Notes: generated from the letters alone by a model not told the origin. 64,000 bases of DNA from Nonlabens sp. YIK11 (GCF_001413925.1 NZ_LBMJ01000001.1:1054001-1118000), one strand, 5' to 3'; positions 35,117 through 43,943 are shown, counted from the first letter of the stretch. Numbers and translations are program-made.

Positions 35117-35704
35117 ATGGATAATTTTAAATTCTATTTTTTAGAGGGTTTTTGGCATGTGCTTGACCTGCAGGCTTATGACCACATCCTTTTTATTATT
35201 TTGCTCGCGGTTCCCTATTTGTTTAACGGTTGGCGCAAGCTATTACTGCTGGTAACCGCCTTTACGATAGGTCATTCCATCTCTTTGCTGCTGGTCACCT
35301 TTGGCAAGGTTTCTTTTTCATCGGCTTACATAGAATTCTTGATACCTGTCACCATTGCAGTGACCGCATTATATAACATCTTCACCGCAGGACGCCGCCA
35401 CCAGAACAATACGCCATGGCTTACTGTAATTATTGCCATCTTTTTTGGACTCATTCATGGGTTTGGTTTCTCTGGAGCCTTCCGCATGTTGGCTTCTGGA
35501 ACTGATGATAACATCCTTTTGACGCTGGCAGAATTTGCTTTGGGAATCGAGGGCGCACAATTGGTTATTGTACTGATTGTCTTGATTCTAAACTTTATCT
35601 TTACAGGACTTTTCCGTTTCAGTAAGCGGGAATGGGCACAGATCATTTCGGCCATCATTTTTGGGATCGTTATTCCCATGTTGATCGCAAGATGGATCTG
35701 GTAA
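35117..35704 (+). CDS. HupE/UreJ-family membrane protein
   Basis: A 195-residue protein with six membrane segments. The pattern FWHVLDLQAYDHILFIILLAVPY and TAFTIGHSISLLL is diagnostic of HupE/UreJ, where the His residues may bind nickel or another metal. GLIHGFGFSGAF is a second His motif. HupE and UreJ help supply metal to hydrogenase or urease, but neither enzyme is in this window. The ATG at 35117 is preferred over the TTG one codon upstream. It follows the TonB receptor by 81 bases; uptake of a metal complex by the two is a possibility, not shown. Confidence 0.88.
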   Translation: MDNFKFYFLEGFWHVLDLQAYDHILFIILLAVPYLFNGWRKLLLLVTAFTIGHSISLLLVTFGKVSFSSAYIEFLIPVTIAVTALYNIFTAGRRHQNNTPWLTVIIAIFFGLIHGFGFSGAFRMLASGTDDNILLTLAEFALGIEGAQLVIVLIVLILNFIFTGLFRFSKREWAQIISAIIFGIVIPMLIARWIW

Positions 35705-35729
35705 CATGCGTTGAGGTTGAAGGGAATTT

Positions 35730-35745
35730 CGCTTTCGCGAAAGCG
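35730..35745. repeat. Palindromic repeat copy 10 (perfect), intergenic
   Basis: Perfect core 34 bases before the TTG of dCMP deaminase. Confidence 0.9.
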
Positions 35746-35779
35746 AACTACTTATCAATCACCCTAACAAAACACACTA

Positions 35780-36208
35780 TTGAAACCTGAAAAGCAACAT
35801 AGATACGACGTCGCCTACCTCAAAATGGCACAGGAATGGGCACAACTTTCCTATTGCAAGCGTCGCAAAGTAGGAGCGCTAATCGTGCGCGACCGCATGA
35901 TCATAAGTGATGGTTATAACGGCACGCCTAGTGGTTTTGAGAACTTTTGTGAGGATGAAGAAGGCTATACCAAATGGTACGTGTTGCATGCCGAGGCTAA
36001 TGCAATACTAAAAGTGGCCGCTTCTACACAATCTTGTACGGGCGCAACGCTCTATATTACCATGTCGCCTTGCCAGCAGTGCAGTAAATTGATCCATCAA
36101 AGTGGCATCAAACGTGTAGTATACCTCAATGCCTATAAGGACGATAGCGGTCTGCAATTCCTCGAGAAAGCAGGCGTTATTACAGAACAGATTAGCCAAC
36201 TCGATTGA
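35780..36208 (+). CDS. dCMP deaminase family protein
   Basis: The deoxycytidylate deaminase fold of 142 residues converts dCMP to dUMP for dTTP synthesis. The zinc site is LHAEANAI (catalytic His-Ala-Glu, about 72-74) with SPCQQC (about 95-100). The N-terminus reads MKPEKQHRYDVAYLKMAQEWA, matching the flavobacterial form only if the TTG at 35780 is used. The stop overlaps the ATG of the protease gene by one base (TGATG), so they are coupled. Confidence 0.92.
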   Translation: MKPEKQHRYDVAYLKMAQEWAQLSYCKRRKVGALIVRDRMIISDGYNGTPSGFENFCEDEEGYTKWYVLHAEANAILKVAASTQSCTGATLYITMSPCQQCSKLIHQSGIKRVVYLNAYKDDSGLQFLEKAGVITEQISQLD

Positions 36209-37800
36209 TGAAAAAACAATATCTATACTACCCATTATTTCTAGGGATCTTCTTTGGACTAGGGATTTTGATAGGCAATCTATTGTCTGTCAACGGTATG
36301 GATGATGCCTTCACAACTTCTGGCAACCTTAAGAAGCGTAAGCTTAACAGACTCATAGATATTATTGACCAGCGTTATGTGGATGAGGTCAATACAGATA
36401 GCATCGTGGATGTTACCGTCAATGGTATTCTTCAAAATCTCGATCCACATTCCATCTACATCTCAACAGATCAAGCACAAGCCGTCGCTGATGATATGCG
36501 AGGTAACTTCGTGGGTATTGGCATTAGGTATTTTGTAAATCAGGATACGATTTCAGTTTTGAGCACGATCAAAGATGGACCTAGCCAAAAAGCCGGTATC
36601 AAAAGCGGTGACCGTATTCTTACCGTGGACGGCAGACCATTGTATGGAGAAAACAAGGTTTCTACAGATCAACTAAAAGGAGAATCTGGCTCAAGAATCA
36701 CGTTAGGTGTCCTTAAACCTGGTGACAGTACTGTATTCAACGTACCGGTTACTCGCGGCCAGATTGCCATTAAAAGTGTTGATGCCGCCTATATGTTGAC
36801 TAATGAATTGGGTTACATTAAGGTCAACCGCTTTGCAGAATCCACCACGGCAGAGTTCAATCGTGCCATTGATATTTTGAAAAGAAAAGGAGCACAGCAA
36901 GTCGCTGTCGACTTAAGAGATAATCCTGGAGGTGTTTTACAAGCGGCTCTAGACATGGCCGATGAGTTTTTGAAAGATGACCAGTTGATGCTATTTCAAA
37001 AGGATCGCAACAATAAGCGAAAAAACAGTTATGCCACCTCAGATGGTGATTTTGAGGACAAACCTGTATTTATTCTAATCAATGAAAATAGTGCCAGCGC
37101 CAGCGAGGTCGTTGCAGGTGCCCTACAGGATAATGATAAGGGAACTATCATAGGTCGACGCAGTTTCGGCAAGGGATTGGTGCAGCAGGAAATGCAACTG
37201 GGCGATGGTAGTGCCGTACGATTAACCGTGGCTAGATATTACACGCCTACAGGTCGTAGTATTCAAAGGCCCTATGATTCTGGTAATGAAGATTACTTCA
37301 ATGAATATCTTGAACGTTATGAGAATGGTGAACTACAGGATAAATCCAATATTGAGGTCAACGATTCTTTAATGTATAAAACACCAGCAGGAAAAATCGT
37401 GTACGGTGGTGGTGGTATTATTCCCGATGTTTTTGTTGCAGGACCTAAAGGTTACGAGAACCAAACCTTAGATTATTTTGCCAGAACAGGTTTTGCAGAT
37501 CGTATTGCTAACGATTTCTTGCGTACTGAAGGTTCTTACTTGCGATACATGCCAGAAAGGGAATTTGTAGATTCCTACCAGGTTCCAGAAACGCTTTTAT
37601 TGGAATTTTACCAAAGGGCCAGAGGTGGAAATAATAAATCACTGCGATTGACGGGCAATCGTGAATTCATGATGCTGCTTTTAAAAGCCTCACTTGCAGA
37701 ACAGCTTTATGGTACAGAGCTTAAAGTGAAATTGCTCAACACTATGGATCCCATGATAGATCGATTAAAAGAGTTGAGTCGAGACCGCAAAAATGCCTAG
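36208..37800 (+). CDS. S41-family C-terminal processing peptidase
   Basis: A 530-residue tail-specific protease with an N-terminal membrane anchor (about 4-25), a PDZ domain (SVLSTIKDGPSQKAGIKSGDRILTVDG) and a catalytic domain. The Ser-Lys dyad is in ENSASASEV (Ser about 295) and SFGKGLVQ (Lys about 320), and the 25-residue spacing is normal. The C-terminal part, about 390-530, is longer than in CtpA of Proteobacteria. It acts in the periplasm. The ATG at 36208 overlaps the stop of the dCMP deaminase, and the tail overlaps the convergent small gene by four bases (CTAG). Confidence 0.95.
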   Translation: MKKQYLYYPLFLGIFFGLGILIGNLLSVNGMDDAFTTSGNLKKRKLNRLIDIIDQRYVDEVNTDSIVDVTVNGILQNLDPHSIYISTDQAQAVADDMRGNFVGIGIRYFVNQDTISVLSTIKDGPSQKAGIKSGDRILTVDGRPLYGENKVSTDQLKGESGSRITLGVLKPGDSTVFNVPVTRGQIAIKSVDAAYMLTNELGYIKVNRFAESTTAEFNRAIDILKRKGAQQVAVDLRDNPGGVLQAALDMADEFLKDDQLMLFQKDRNNKRKNSYATSDGDFEDKPVFILINENSASASEVVAGALQDNDKGTIIGRRSFGKGLVQQEMQLGDGSAVRLTVARYYTPTGRSIQRPYDSGNEDYFNEYLERYENGELQDKSNIEVNDSLMYKTPAGKIVYGGGGIIPDVFVAGPKGYENQTLDYFARTGFADRIANDFLRTEGSYLRYMPEREFVDSYQVPETLLLEFYQRARGGNNKSLRLTGNREFMMLLLKASLAEQLYGTELKVKLLNTMDPMIDRLKELSRDRKNA

Positions 37801-38000
37801 TTGCCACCTGGAGCTTTTGCCTTGATCTTATAGGAAATAAGCATGATGCCCATTAAAATCACCACGCAAAGTGCCGCAACGATACTAATGACCGCAATCT
37901 GACTTTCACCTACCAGCGGATTTGAAAAATCAATTTTAAAGACATTGAACGCAATACTGGCAATTCCCAGTATCATGATCGCATAGAATACATATTTCAT
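37797..38000 (-). CDS. Small two-TM membrane protein
   Basis: A 67-residue protein with two hydrophobic segments (2-20 and 32-57) and a basic tail. It follows marC by two bases and is probably cotranscribed with it. No family is recognised, but the ORF is supported by its hydrophobic pattern and by its fit between two real genes. Confidence 0.65.
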   Translation of the reverse strand: MKYVFYAIMILGIASIAFNVFKIDFSNPLVGESQIAVISIVAALCVVILMGIMLISYKIKAKAPGGN

Positions 38001-38002
38001 AA

Positions 38003-38599
38003 CTAAAAGAGTTCTTTGATGTTGGTCGCAAAAAGTTTGACAGCTATCGCTAGCAAGATAACTCCAAAGATTTTTCTTACCACATCGATTCCCTGTTTTC
38101 CTATCGCCTTCTCAATGCGGCCAGAATTTTTCAATACGGCATAGACAAATACGATATTGATAAGAATCGCAGCAATAATATTGATGGCATAATATTCAGA
38201 GCGTAAGGAAAGTACTGAGGTAAGCGTACCGGCACCGGCAATCAAAGGAAAAGCAATGGGAATAATCGCGGCAGTCTCTGGCTGGTCGTCTTTATAAAGT
38301 TGAATGCCCAGAATCATTTCTAATGCAATAAAGAAAATGATGAAGGCGCCTGCCACGGCAAAAGAATTCACATCAATACCTATCAGATTGAGCATGCTCT
38401 CACCAACGAACATAAAAACGATCATCAATATTCCAGCGACGACACTGGCCTTTTCACTTTGAATATGTCCTACTTTACGACGCAAGTCCACAATAATGGG
38501 AATACTACCTACAATATCAATCACCGCAAACAAGATCATGCTTGCCGTAAATATTTCTTTAAAATCGATGACCGCAAAAAACTCTGAAACCATACTCAT
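38003..38599 (-). CDS. MarC-family membrane protein
   Basis: The MarC family (UPF0056) has six membrane helices; this protein of about 198 residues fits, with FFAVIDFKEIFTASMILFAVIDIVGSIPIIVDLRR (read 7-41) and the mid-protein FPLIAGAGTLTSVLSL. Function is unproven in spite of the name. The start is taken at 38599 (MSMVSEFF), with MVSEFF at 38593 as the alternative; the upstream ATG at 38626 gives a non-family leader. The small membrane gene follows it by two bases. Confidence 0.88.
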   Translation of the reverse strand: MSMVSEFFAVIDFKEIFTASMILFAVIDIVGSIPIIVDLRRKVGHIQSEKASVVAGILMIVFMFVGESMLNLIGIDVNSFAVAGAFIIFFIALEMILGIQLYKDDQPETAAIIPIAFPLIAGAGTLTSVLSLRSEYYAINIIAAILINIVFVYAVLKNSGRIEKAIGKQGIDVVRKIFGVILLAIAVKLFATNIKELF

Positions 38600-38693
38600 A
38601 ACACACCTCTTAAATTTGGCCGGCAAAAGTACTGCCTTTAAAGAGTTTCTTAGGGTAGGTAGTCCGTTAAATTTGAGTTACTAAAACAAAAAG

Positions 38694-38719
38694 AAAAGCC
38701 CGCAATTGGCGGGCTTTTT
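38694..38719. terminator. Bidirectional terminator between marC and aspC
   Basis: AAAAGCCCGC (38694-38703) and GCGGGCTTTT (38709-38718) form a 10-bp stem with a 5-base loop and T runs on both strands. It lies just downstream of aspC. Confidence 0.75.
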
Positions 38720-38738
38720 AAAATATGGGAATATCGTT

Positions 38739-39926
38739 TTAAGACAAAGCTAGGTGGATACGCTCCATTGCTTCTTTGATCTGTTCGGTACTTGCAGCAT
38801 AAGAGATACGTATACAGTTAGGCGCTCCAAAAGATTCACCTGATACGGTCGCTACAAGCGCTTTTTCTAATATGAATAAAGAGAAATCCTCTGCTGTATA
38901 AATTTTATGACCTTTGATTTCACGACCAAAGAAGGCCGAAATATCTGGGAACACATAAAAAGCACCTTCTGGCTCATCAGTAACAAAGCCGTCGATCTGG
39001 TTCAATAATTCTAGGATCAGTTTGCGACGCTCTGCAAAGGCATCGATCATGTACTGGATCTTAGAAACTGGTGCCTCAAGAGCAGTGATTACTGCACGCT
39101 GTGCGATACAGCAAGTACCACTAGTAATTTGTCCTTGAAACTTGTTGCACGCACGCGCAATCCAGGTAGGTGCACCTATATAACCTACACGCCATCCAGT
39201 CATGGCAAAGGCCTTGCTTACACCGTTGATGGTTACCGTACGATCATACATCCCTTCACAAGCTGCGATACTCGCATGGCCAGATCCATAGTTAATGTGC
39301 TCATAGATCTCATCACTCACTACGATAATGTCTGGATAATCCTTCAAGACGGCTGCAAACGCATCCAGTTCTTCTTTTGAAAAAACAGAACCGCTAGGAT
39401 TGTTGGGCGATGAGAATAAGATCATCTTGGTTTTGGGCGTGATCGCGGCACGCAACTGTTCTGCGGTAATTTTGAAATTTTGTTCCACACCAGCGTGAAC
39501 CTCTACGGGAACACCTTCGGCGAGTTCAACGATGGCGCTGTAGCTTACCCAGTACGGTGCAGGTAGGATACACTCGTCACCTTTATTAAGCAAGACCATC
39601 GCAACATTGGCGATAGATTGTTTGGCACCTGTTGATACCACAATCTGGCTGCGGTCATACGTCAGGTTGTTGTCGCGTTTGAATTTATGGATGATCGCAT
39701 CCTTCAATTCCACATAACCATCCACTGGTGTATATGAATTGTAGTTGTCATTAACAGCTTGAATAGCCGCATCCTTTACAAAATCTGGTGTATTAAAGTC
39801 TGGTTCTCCTAAACTTAGACCAATAATATCTTTGCCTTCTTCGCGCAATTCTCGCGCTTTTGCAGCCATGGCAAGTGTGGCACTGGTAGGTAGATTGTTG
39901 ATACGGTCTGATAGATGCTCATTCAT
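38739..39926 (-). CDS. aspC: Aspartate/aromatic aminotransferase (class I PLP)
   Basis: A 395-residue class I/II aminotransferase. It has SLGEPDFNTP, FSSPNNPSG, VSDEIYEH and the PLP-binding Lys in TINGVSKAFAMTGWRVGY (about 237). These fit the AspC subgroup Igamma. It forms glutamate/aspartate from oxoacids and 2-oxoglutarate. The start is the ATG at 39926 rather than the GTG at 39932. A TATTTTTG -7 box lies upstream, divergent from rsmG. Confidence 0.93.
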   Translation of the reverse strand: MNEHLSDRINNLPTSATLAMAAKARELREEGKDIIGLSLGEPDFNTPDFVKDAAIQAVNDNYNSYTPVDGYVELKDAIIHKFKRDNNLTYDRSQIVVSTGAKQSIANVAMVLLNKGDECILPAPYWVSYSAIVELAEGVPVEVHAGVEQNFKITAEQLRAAITPKTKMILFSSPNNPSGSVFSKEELDAFAAVLKDYPDIIVVSDEIYEHINYGSGHASIAACEGMYDRTVTINGVSKAFAMTGWRVGYIGAPTWIARACNKFQGQITSGTCCIAQRAVITALEAPVSKIQYMIDAFAERRKLILELLNQIDGFVTDEPEGAFYVFPDISAFFGREIKGHKIYTAEDFSLFILEKALVATVSGESFGAPNCIRISYAASTEQIKEAMERIHLALS

Positions 39927-39944
39927 GATCACAAGTATTTGTTA

Positions 39945-39952
39945 CAAAAATA
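39945..39952 (-). promoter_or_regulatory. -7 element of aspC
   Basis: On the minus strand TATTTTTG matches TAnnTTTG exactly, 18 bases before the start codon at 39926. Confidence 0.5.
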
Positions 39953-39998
39953 TCATTCATCCGCAACTAGCAATACAGATCGCCATATAATATTCGTT

Positions 39999-40006
39999 TA
40001 TTTTTG
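39999..40006 (+). promoter_or_regulatory. -7 element of rsmG
   Basis: TATTTTTG matches TAnnTTTG, 24 bases before the GTG start at 40031. Together with the minus-strand box at 39945-39952 it makes a divergent promoter pair. Confidence 0.5.
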
Positions 40007-40030
40007 TAAAACCTTAAAAACCCAGCATTC

Positions 40031-40672
40031 GTGTCACAAATCATCAAAGAACACTTCCCACATATAACAGATCGTCAACAGGAGCAATTTGCACAACTGG
40101 AAGGATTGTATCGAGAATGGAACGCACAGATCAATGTGATCTCCAGAAAGGACATTGATGAATTATACACGCGCCATGTTTTACACTCGCTGGGAATTGT
40201 AAGTGTAGTTCGCTTTCGCGAAAGCTTACCCAACACACCTGGTGGCACAAGAGTCATGGATGTGGGAACCGGCGGCGGCTTTCCTGGAATACCGCTGGCG
40301 ATCATGTTCCCAAAAACCAAATTCCATTTAGTCGATTCCATTGCCAAAAAACTGAAGGTCGTGGATGCGGTCGTAGAAGCATTGGGACTGGAAAACGTCA
40401 CCACAGAACACGGTCGAGCCGAAAAAGTAAAAGGCAGATTTGACTTCATCGTCTCCAGAGCCGTGACTAACATGACCGATTTTGTAAGCTGGACACGCAA
40501 TAAAGTGCGTAAGGACAGCTACCACGAGATAGAAAATGGGATACTTTACCTAAAAGGCGGCGACCTCACCGAAGAACTCAAACCCTTCAAACACGCCGAC
40601 ATCTACGAACTGGATCAGGTCTTTGAAGATCCTTTTTTTGAGACCAAGAAAGTGGTGCATTTGCCGTTGTAG
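40031..40672 (+). CDS. rsmG: 16S rRNA (guanine527-N7)-methyltransferase
   Basis: RsmG methylates G527 of 16S rRNA. It has the SAM motif VMDVGTGGGFPGIPLAIMFP (about 75-94), VDSIAKKLKVVDAV, and VSRAV. Start is a GTG. Residues about 60-64 (VRFRES) contain a palindromic repeat copy with one mismatch, just before the SAM domain and in a loop where length varies between species. The protein is 213 residues, normal. Confidence 0.95.
   Translation: MSQIIKEHFPHITDRQQEQFAQLEGLYREWNAQINVISRKDIDELYTRHVLHSLGIVSVVRFRESLPNTPGGTRVMDVGTGGGFPGIPLAIMFPKTKFHLVDSIAKKLKVVDAVVEALGLENVTTEHGRAEKVKGRFDFIVSRAVTNMTDFVSWTRNKVRKDSYHEIENGILYLKGGDLTEELKPFKHADIYELDQVFEDPFFETKKVVHLPL
40211..40226. repeat. Palindromic repeat copy 11 (one mismatch), in rsmG
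   Basis: Last base is T instead of G; codes for RFRES. Confidence 0.85.
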
Positions 40673-41070
40673 AATTCACATCGCTTTCAAACCAATATCG
40701 AGCGATAGCGTTGCACTGAGTGCAGTCGAAGTGTCTAGATATGGTTTAGCACTATCTTTTATCTATTCAAAGCGCTGCTTCTTGCCCTATCTACTACCGG
40801 CAGGCAAGTCTTGAAATTTAGAAGGCCTTTGACTGATTTAAAGTTTTGGTAATCCTAGTGTTCGCATGATTTACAGTTGCAAACCTTAGATTCAAAATTT
40901 CATAGCGGTGAGTTACGGCCGCACGCAATGGGCTTGAACGGTTTGGGCTATGAACAGTTGCGTTATGTTGTACTTAACTTAGCAAGTGCACGTCAAGCTG
41001 AAAATCCATGAGGATTTTCAGAAGTAGGCGAGAACAAGCAATTACTTATAGCCATTGTTGTTAAACGTTT
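40673..41070. other. Intergenic stretch with three kinds of degenerate repeat
   Basis: This 398-base gap has no gene. It holds a GCACTGAGTGCAGTCGAAGT-type element (40712-40734) that recalls a dispersed Bacteroidota repeat, an imperfect inverted repeat CTTGCC/GGCAAG (40781-40786 and 40803-40808) related to the CCTGCC/GGCAGG palindromes, and an attC-like folded element (about 40933-41066). Confidence 0.6.
40933..41066 (-). repeat. attC-like folded element behind the AT-rich gene
   Basis: Read on the minus strand, four bases after the stop codon of the gene at 41071-41916, comes GTTTAAC (41066-41060), which fits the attC RYYYAAC box. GGCTAT follows at 41053-41048, a perfect 10-bp hairpin CTGAAAATCC/GGATTTTCAG lies in the middle (40998-41007 and 41012-41021), and ATAGCC (40951-40946) and GTTCAA (40939-40934) close it. 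The outer arms thus mirror each other imperfectly over about 134 bases, as in integron attC sites. The last box departs from GTTRRRY at two positions, and no integrase gene is present, so the identity is unproven. Confidence 0.4.
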
Positions 41071-41916
41071 TTAAAATGGCAAATCATCATCGAGATCATC
41101 TGATGGTTTTATATTCTTTGATACACGGATACTATTTACATATTTTTTCCAAAAGAACAAACCTTTGCTAGAAAACCTATAATAAAAGTTATTTTCTTCT
41201 CTTACTTCTTCAACTATACCTTGTATCAAATATTTTTCCTTGATAATTTCATTGATTCCACGTGGGAATTCTCCACCATTTCTAATTTTTACGCCCACAT
41301 CTCTGAAATAATCATATAAGTCAGATTCTCGAAATTCTATATATTGATTTTCAAAAATTGAATTTTGTGTATTTTGTTTGTTTTTACTACTGTCAGAAAT
41401 AAGTTTTTTCAATTCTTCATTCTCATTATTCAATGTTTCCAGTTCCTTTGATTGAGATTTTAAATATTCATCTCTTTCGTCTAATTGGTTTCGTAATTGT
41501 TCAATTTGTTTATTAAAATCAGCTTTATCTCTGTAACTTGCTTTTACATCTTCTAATTTACTTTCCTGGATAGCGATTTCTTGCTTGCCTTCATAATCAA
41601 AGACTTGTTGTTTTATTAAGTTTTTCTTTCTCCCAATAGTAGATTTTCTAACTAATTCGTCAACTCCCCACATAAAATAGGGAAGAATTATTACATAAAT
41701 TAAAGCAATACCAAATGGTATTAAAAGATAAGTGTCAACAGAAGCATAATTAGTTTCTATATAATTAATCCTGTTCTCAATAATTTCGTCCGAGAACAAC
41801 AAAATTGTTATAGGTTTCCAGTTTATAGCGATCCAAGAGATAATAAAAGTTCCAATCAGAGGATTTTTAATTCTCTCTTTTGATGATTCAAAAAATGACT
41901 TTAGTATTTCTTTCAT
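41071..41916 (-). CDS. AT-rich gene: two-TM coiled-coil protein, possibly acquired
   Basis: A 281-residue protein: N-terminal KERIKNPLIGTFIISWIAINWKPITILLF is the first membrane segment (about 14-42), a second lies at about 62-85, then a long coiled coil (about 110-180, with DEREDYL/ELETLNNENEELKK-type heptads), and a C-terminal domain (about 190-270) that could be a winged helix, ending in acidic DDLDDDLPF. No family with a known function is recognised. It is much more AT-rich than its neighbours (12 G+C of 60 in 41341-41400), so it was probably acquired. The attC-like element lies directly behind it. A cassette-borne membrane sensor or defence function is a guess. Confidence 0.75.
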   Translation of the reverse strand: MKEILKSFFESSKERIKNPLIGTFIISWIAINWKPITILLFSDEIIENRINYIETNYASVDTYLLIPFGIALIYVIILPYFMWGVDELVRKSTIGRKKNLIKQQVFDYEGKQEIAIQESKLEDVKASYRDKADFNKQIEQLRNQLDERDEYLKSQSKELETLNNENEELKKLISDSSKNKQNTQNSIFENQYIEFRESDLYDYFRDVGVKIRNGGEFPRGINEIIKEKYLIQGIVEEVREENNFYYRFSSKGLFFWKKYVNSIRVSKNIKPSDDLDDDLPF

Positions 41917-42060
41917 TACTTGGTTATGTCAAAATGTTTTACAACTACATATATCAACTCAAATATACTCCTTATGAGTAATTATAATTTTGATAATAAC
42001 GACGTAAGCGCCCCATATGTCAGATCAACTATCAGGAGCTTTGACTAGCCCACTTAAAAC

Positions 42061-42094
42061 AAAACGCCTTCTCAAATTAATGAGAAGGCGTTTT
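42061..42094 (-). terminator. Terminator after pruA
   Basis: AAAACGCCTTCTCA (42061-42074) pairs with TGAGAAGGCGTTTT (42081-42094) around a 6-base loop. On the minus strand it is followed by TTTTGTTTT, 24 bases downstream of the pruA stop. Confidence 0.8.
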
Positions 42095-42117
42095 TCAAAT
42101 CTATAATGAGAAACTAA

Positions 42118-43746
42118 TTACTCACCCATAAACGGATAGCGATAATCTGTTGGGGTTACAAAGGTTTCCTTGATCATACGTGGAGAAACCCAACGTAGCA
42201 AGTTCAGTTTTGAACCAGCTTTGTCGTTGGTTCCTGATGCTCTCGCACCACCAAAGGGCTGTTGTCCAACCACCGCACCTGTACACTTATCATTCAAATA
42301 GAAGTTACCGGCACAATTTTCCAATGCTCTGGTAGCCTGATTTAATGCATAACGATCTTGTGCAAGAATGGCACCCGTCAAGGCATAAATACTCGTCTCA
42401 TCTACCAGTTTCAATGTTTCTTCCCACTTGCTGTCTTCATAGACATAAATTGTAATCACTGGACCAAAGAGTTCTGTCTCCATGGTTTCATAATTAGGAT
42501 CTGTCGTCACGATCACGGTAGGTTCTACAAACCATCCTTCACTCTTATCATAACCACCGCCAAAAACGATTTCTGCTTTCTTGCTTTTCTTCGCTCGGTC
42601 GATGTAAGAAGCTAACTTGTCAAAAGAACCTTCATGAATTACAGCCGTCATGAAATTGGTCATATCTGCTGGCGATCCCATTTTGATGCTCTCGATATCT
42701 TTCCCTATCAATTCTTTGACCTCTGGCCAGATGGTTTTTGAAATGTAAGCTCTAGAGGCAGCACTACATTTTTGACCTTGGAATTCAAACGCGCCACGTA
42801 CGATAGCGGTAGCTACTTGTGCAGGAACGGCTGTCTTGTGAGCCACGATAAAGTCTTTTCCACCAGTTTCACCAACGATACGTGGATAGGTTTTATACGT
42901 ATTGATATTTTGCCCTATTTGAGACCAGATATCTTTAAATACCGATGTAGATCCTGTAAAGTGCACACCAGCAAAATCCGCATGAGTCAAAACTTCTTTA
43001 GTCATCATCACAGGTTCTGCATTCACCATGTTGATCACACCATCAGGAACTCCAGCTTCTTTGAAGATCTCCATAATCACATTTGCGCTCAACATCTGGT
43101 GGTCACTAGGTTTCCACACACAAACGTTACCCATAAGAGCGGCACTCGCAGGCAAGTTACCGGCAATCGCGGTAAAGTTGAATGGGCTTATACAGTAGAT
43201 AAAACCTTCTAGTGGGCGATATTCCAGTCTATTCCAGGCGCCAGAAGTGGATTCTGGTTGCTCTGCATAGATCTCGGTCATGTATTCTACATTGAATCTT
43301 AAAAAGTCAACCAGCTCACACGCGCTATCGATTTCTGCTTGGAATACGGTTTTGGATTGGTTTACCATAGTTGCCGCATTAATGCGAGCACGGTACGGTC
43401 CAGCAATCAGTTCCGCAGCTTTAAGGAAAATTCCAGCACGTTGTTCCCATGGCAGTTGAGACCACTCTTTGCGAGCTTCCAAAGCGGTAGAAATAGCTTT
43501 TTGAACTTCTTTTTTACCAGCTCTATGGTAAGTTCCCACTACTTTCTTGTGATCGTGCGGTGGTCTTATCTCGCCGGTGTCTTTGGTTTTGATTTCCTCG
43601 CCGCCTATGTAGACGGGCACCTCGGTAGTTGTGTTATAAAAATCTTGGTATGCTTTTAGAACTTCCTCGCGCTCTGGAGTGCCTGGTGCATATGATAGAA
43701 TCGGCTCGTTAATGGCCACTGGTACATTGAAAAATCCTTTTCCCAT
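42118..43746 (-). CDS. pruA: L-glutamate gamma-semialdehyde dehydrogenase (1-pyrroline-5-carboxylate dehydrogenase)
   Basis: An aldehyde dehydrogenase of 542 residues that oxidises glutamate semialdehyde to glutamate in proline catabolism. Motifs are NFTAIAGNLPASAALMGN, FTGSTSVFKDIW, the catalytic Glu in VGETGGKDF and Cys in FEFQGQKCSAASRAYI, and ETELFGPVITIYVY. It begins ...GKGFFNVPVAINEPILSYAPGTPER, typical of the TIGR01236 form. putA-type proline dehydrogenase is not adjacent. Confidence 0.96.
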   Translation of the reverse strand: MGKGFFNVPVAINEPILSYAPGTPEREEVLKAYQDFYNTTTEVPVYIGGEEIKTKDTGEIRPPHDHKKVVGTYHRAGKKEVQKAISTALEARKEWSQLPWEQRAGIFLKAAELIAGPYRARINAATMVNQSKTVFQAEIDSACELVDFLRFNVEYMTEIYAEQPESTSGAWNRLEYRPLEGFIYCISPFNFTAIAGNLPASAALMGNVCVWKPSDHQMLSANVIMEIFKEAGVPDGVINMVNAEPVMMTKEVLTHADFAGVHFTGSTSVFKDIWSQIGQNINTYKTYPRIVGETGGKDFIVAHKTAVPAQVATAIVRGAFEFQGQKCSAASRAYISKTIWPEVKELIGKDIESIKMGSPADMTNFMTAVIHEGSFDKLASYIDRAKKSKKAEIVFGGGYDKSEGWFVEPTVIVTTDPNYETMETELFGPVITIYVYEDSKWEETLKLVDETSIYALTGAILAQDRYALNQATRALENCAGNFYLNDKCTGAVVGQQPFGGARASGTNDKAGSKLNLLRWVSPRMIKETFVTPTDYRYPFMGE

Positions 43747-43927
43747 GATTGTATTTTTCTCGGTTTAAAATTTGGCTGTGAAAATACAAAATAGAGACGG
43801 CAATGCCTTTTTATAAACCTAAACTTACATTTAAGTCTCAACAGATTTTGATTCGTATTCGGATCAATTTCTACGACATCTTGTGTAAGCACGATGTCAA
43901 ATAGTTGCAAGGAGATTGATTTTATTA

Positions 43928-43943
43928 CGCTTTCGCGAAAGCG
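43928..43943. repeat. Palindromic repeat copy 12 (perfect), intergenic
   Basis: Perfect core in symmetric flanks TTA/TAA between pruA and apaG. Confidence 0.9.

Noticed and set aside
40623..40814. 63-codon frame after rsmG
   Set aside because: Consists of the rsmG tail in another frame and degenerate repeats; no protein-like composition.
43656..43910. 84-codon minus-strand frame upstream of pruA
   Set aside because: Overlaps the pruA N-terminus in another frame and has no recognisable pattern.
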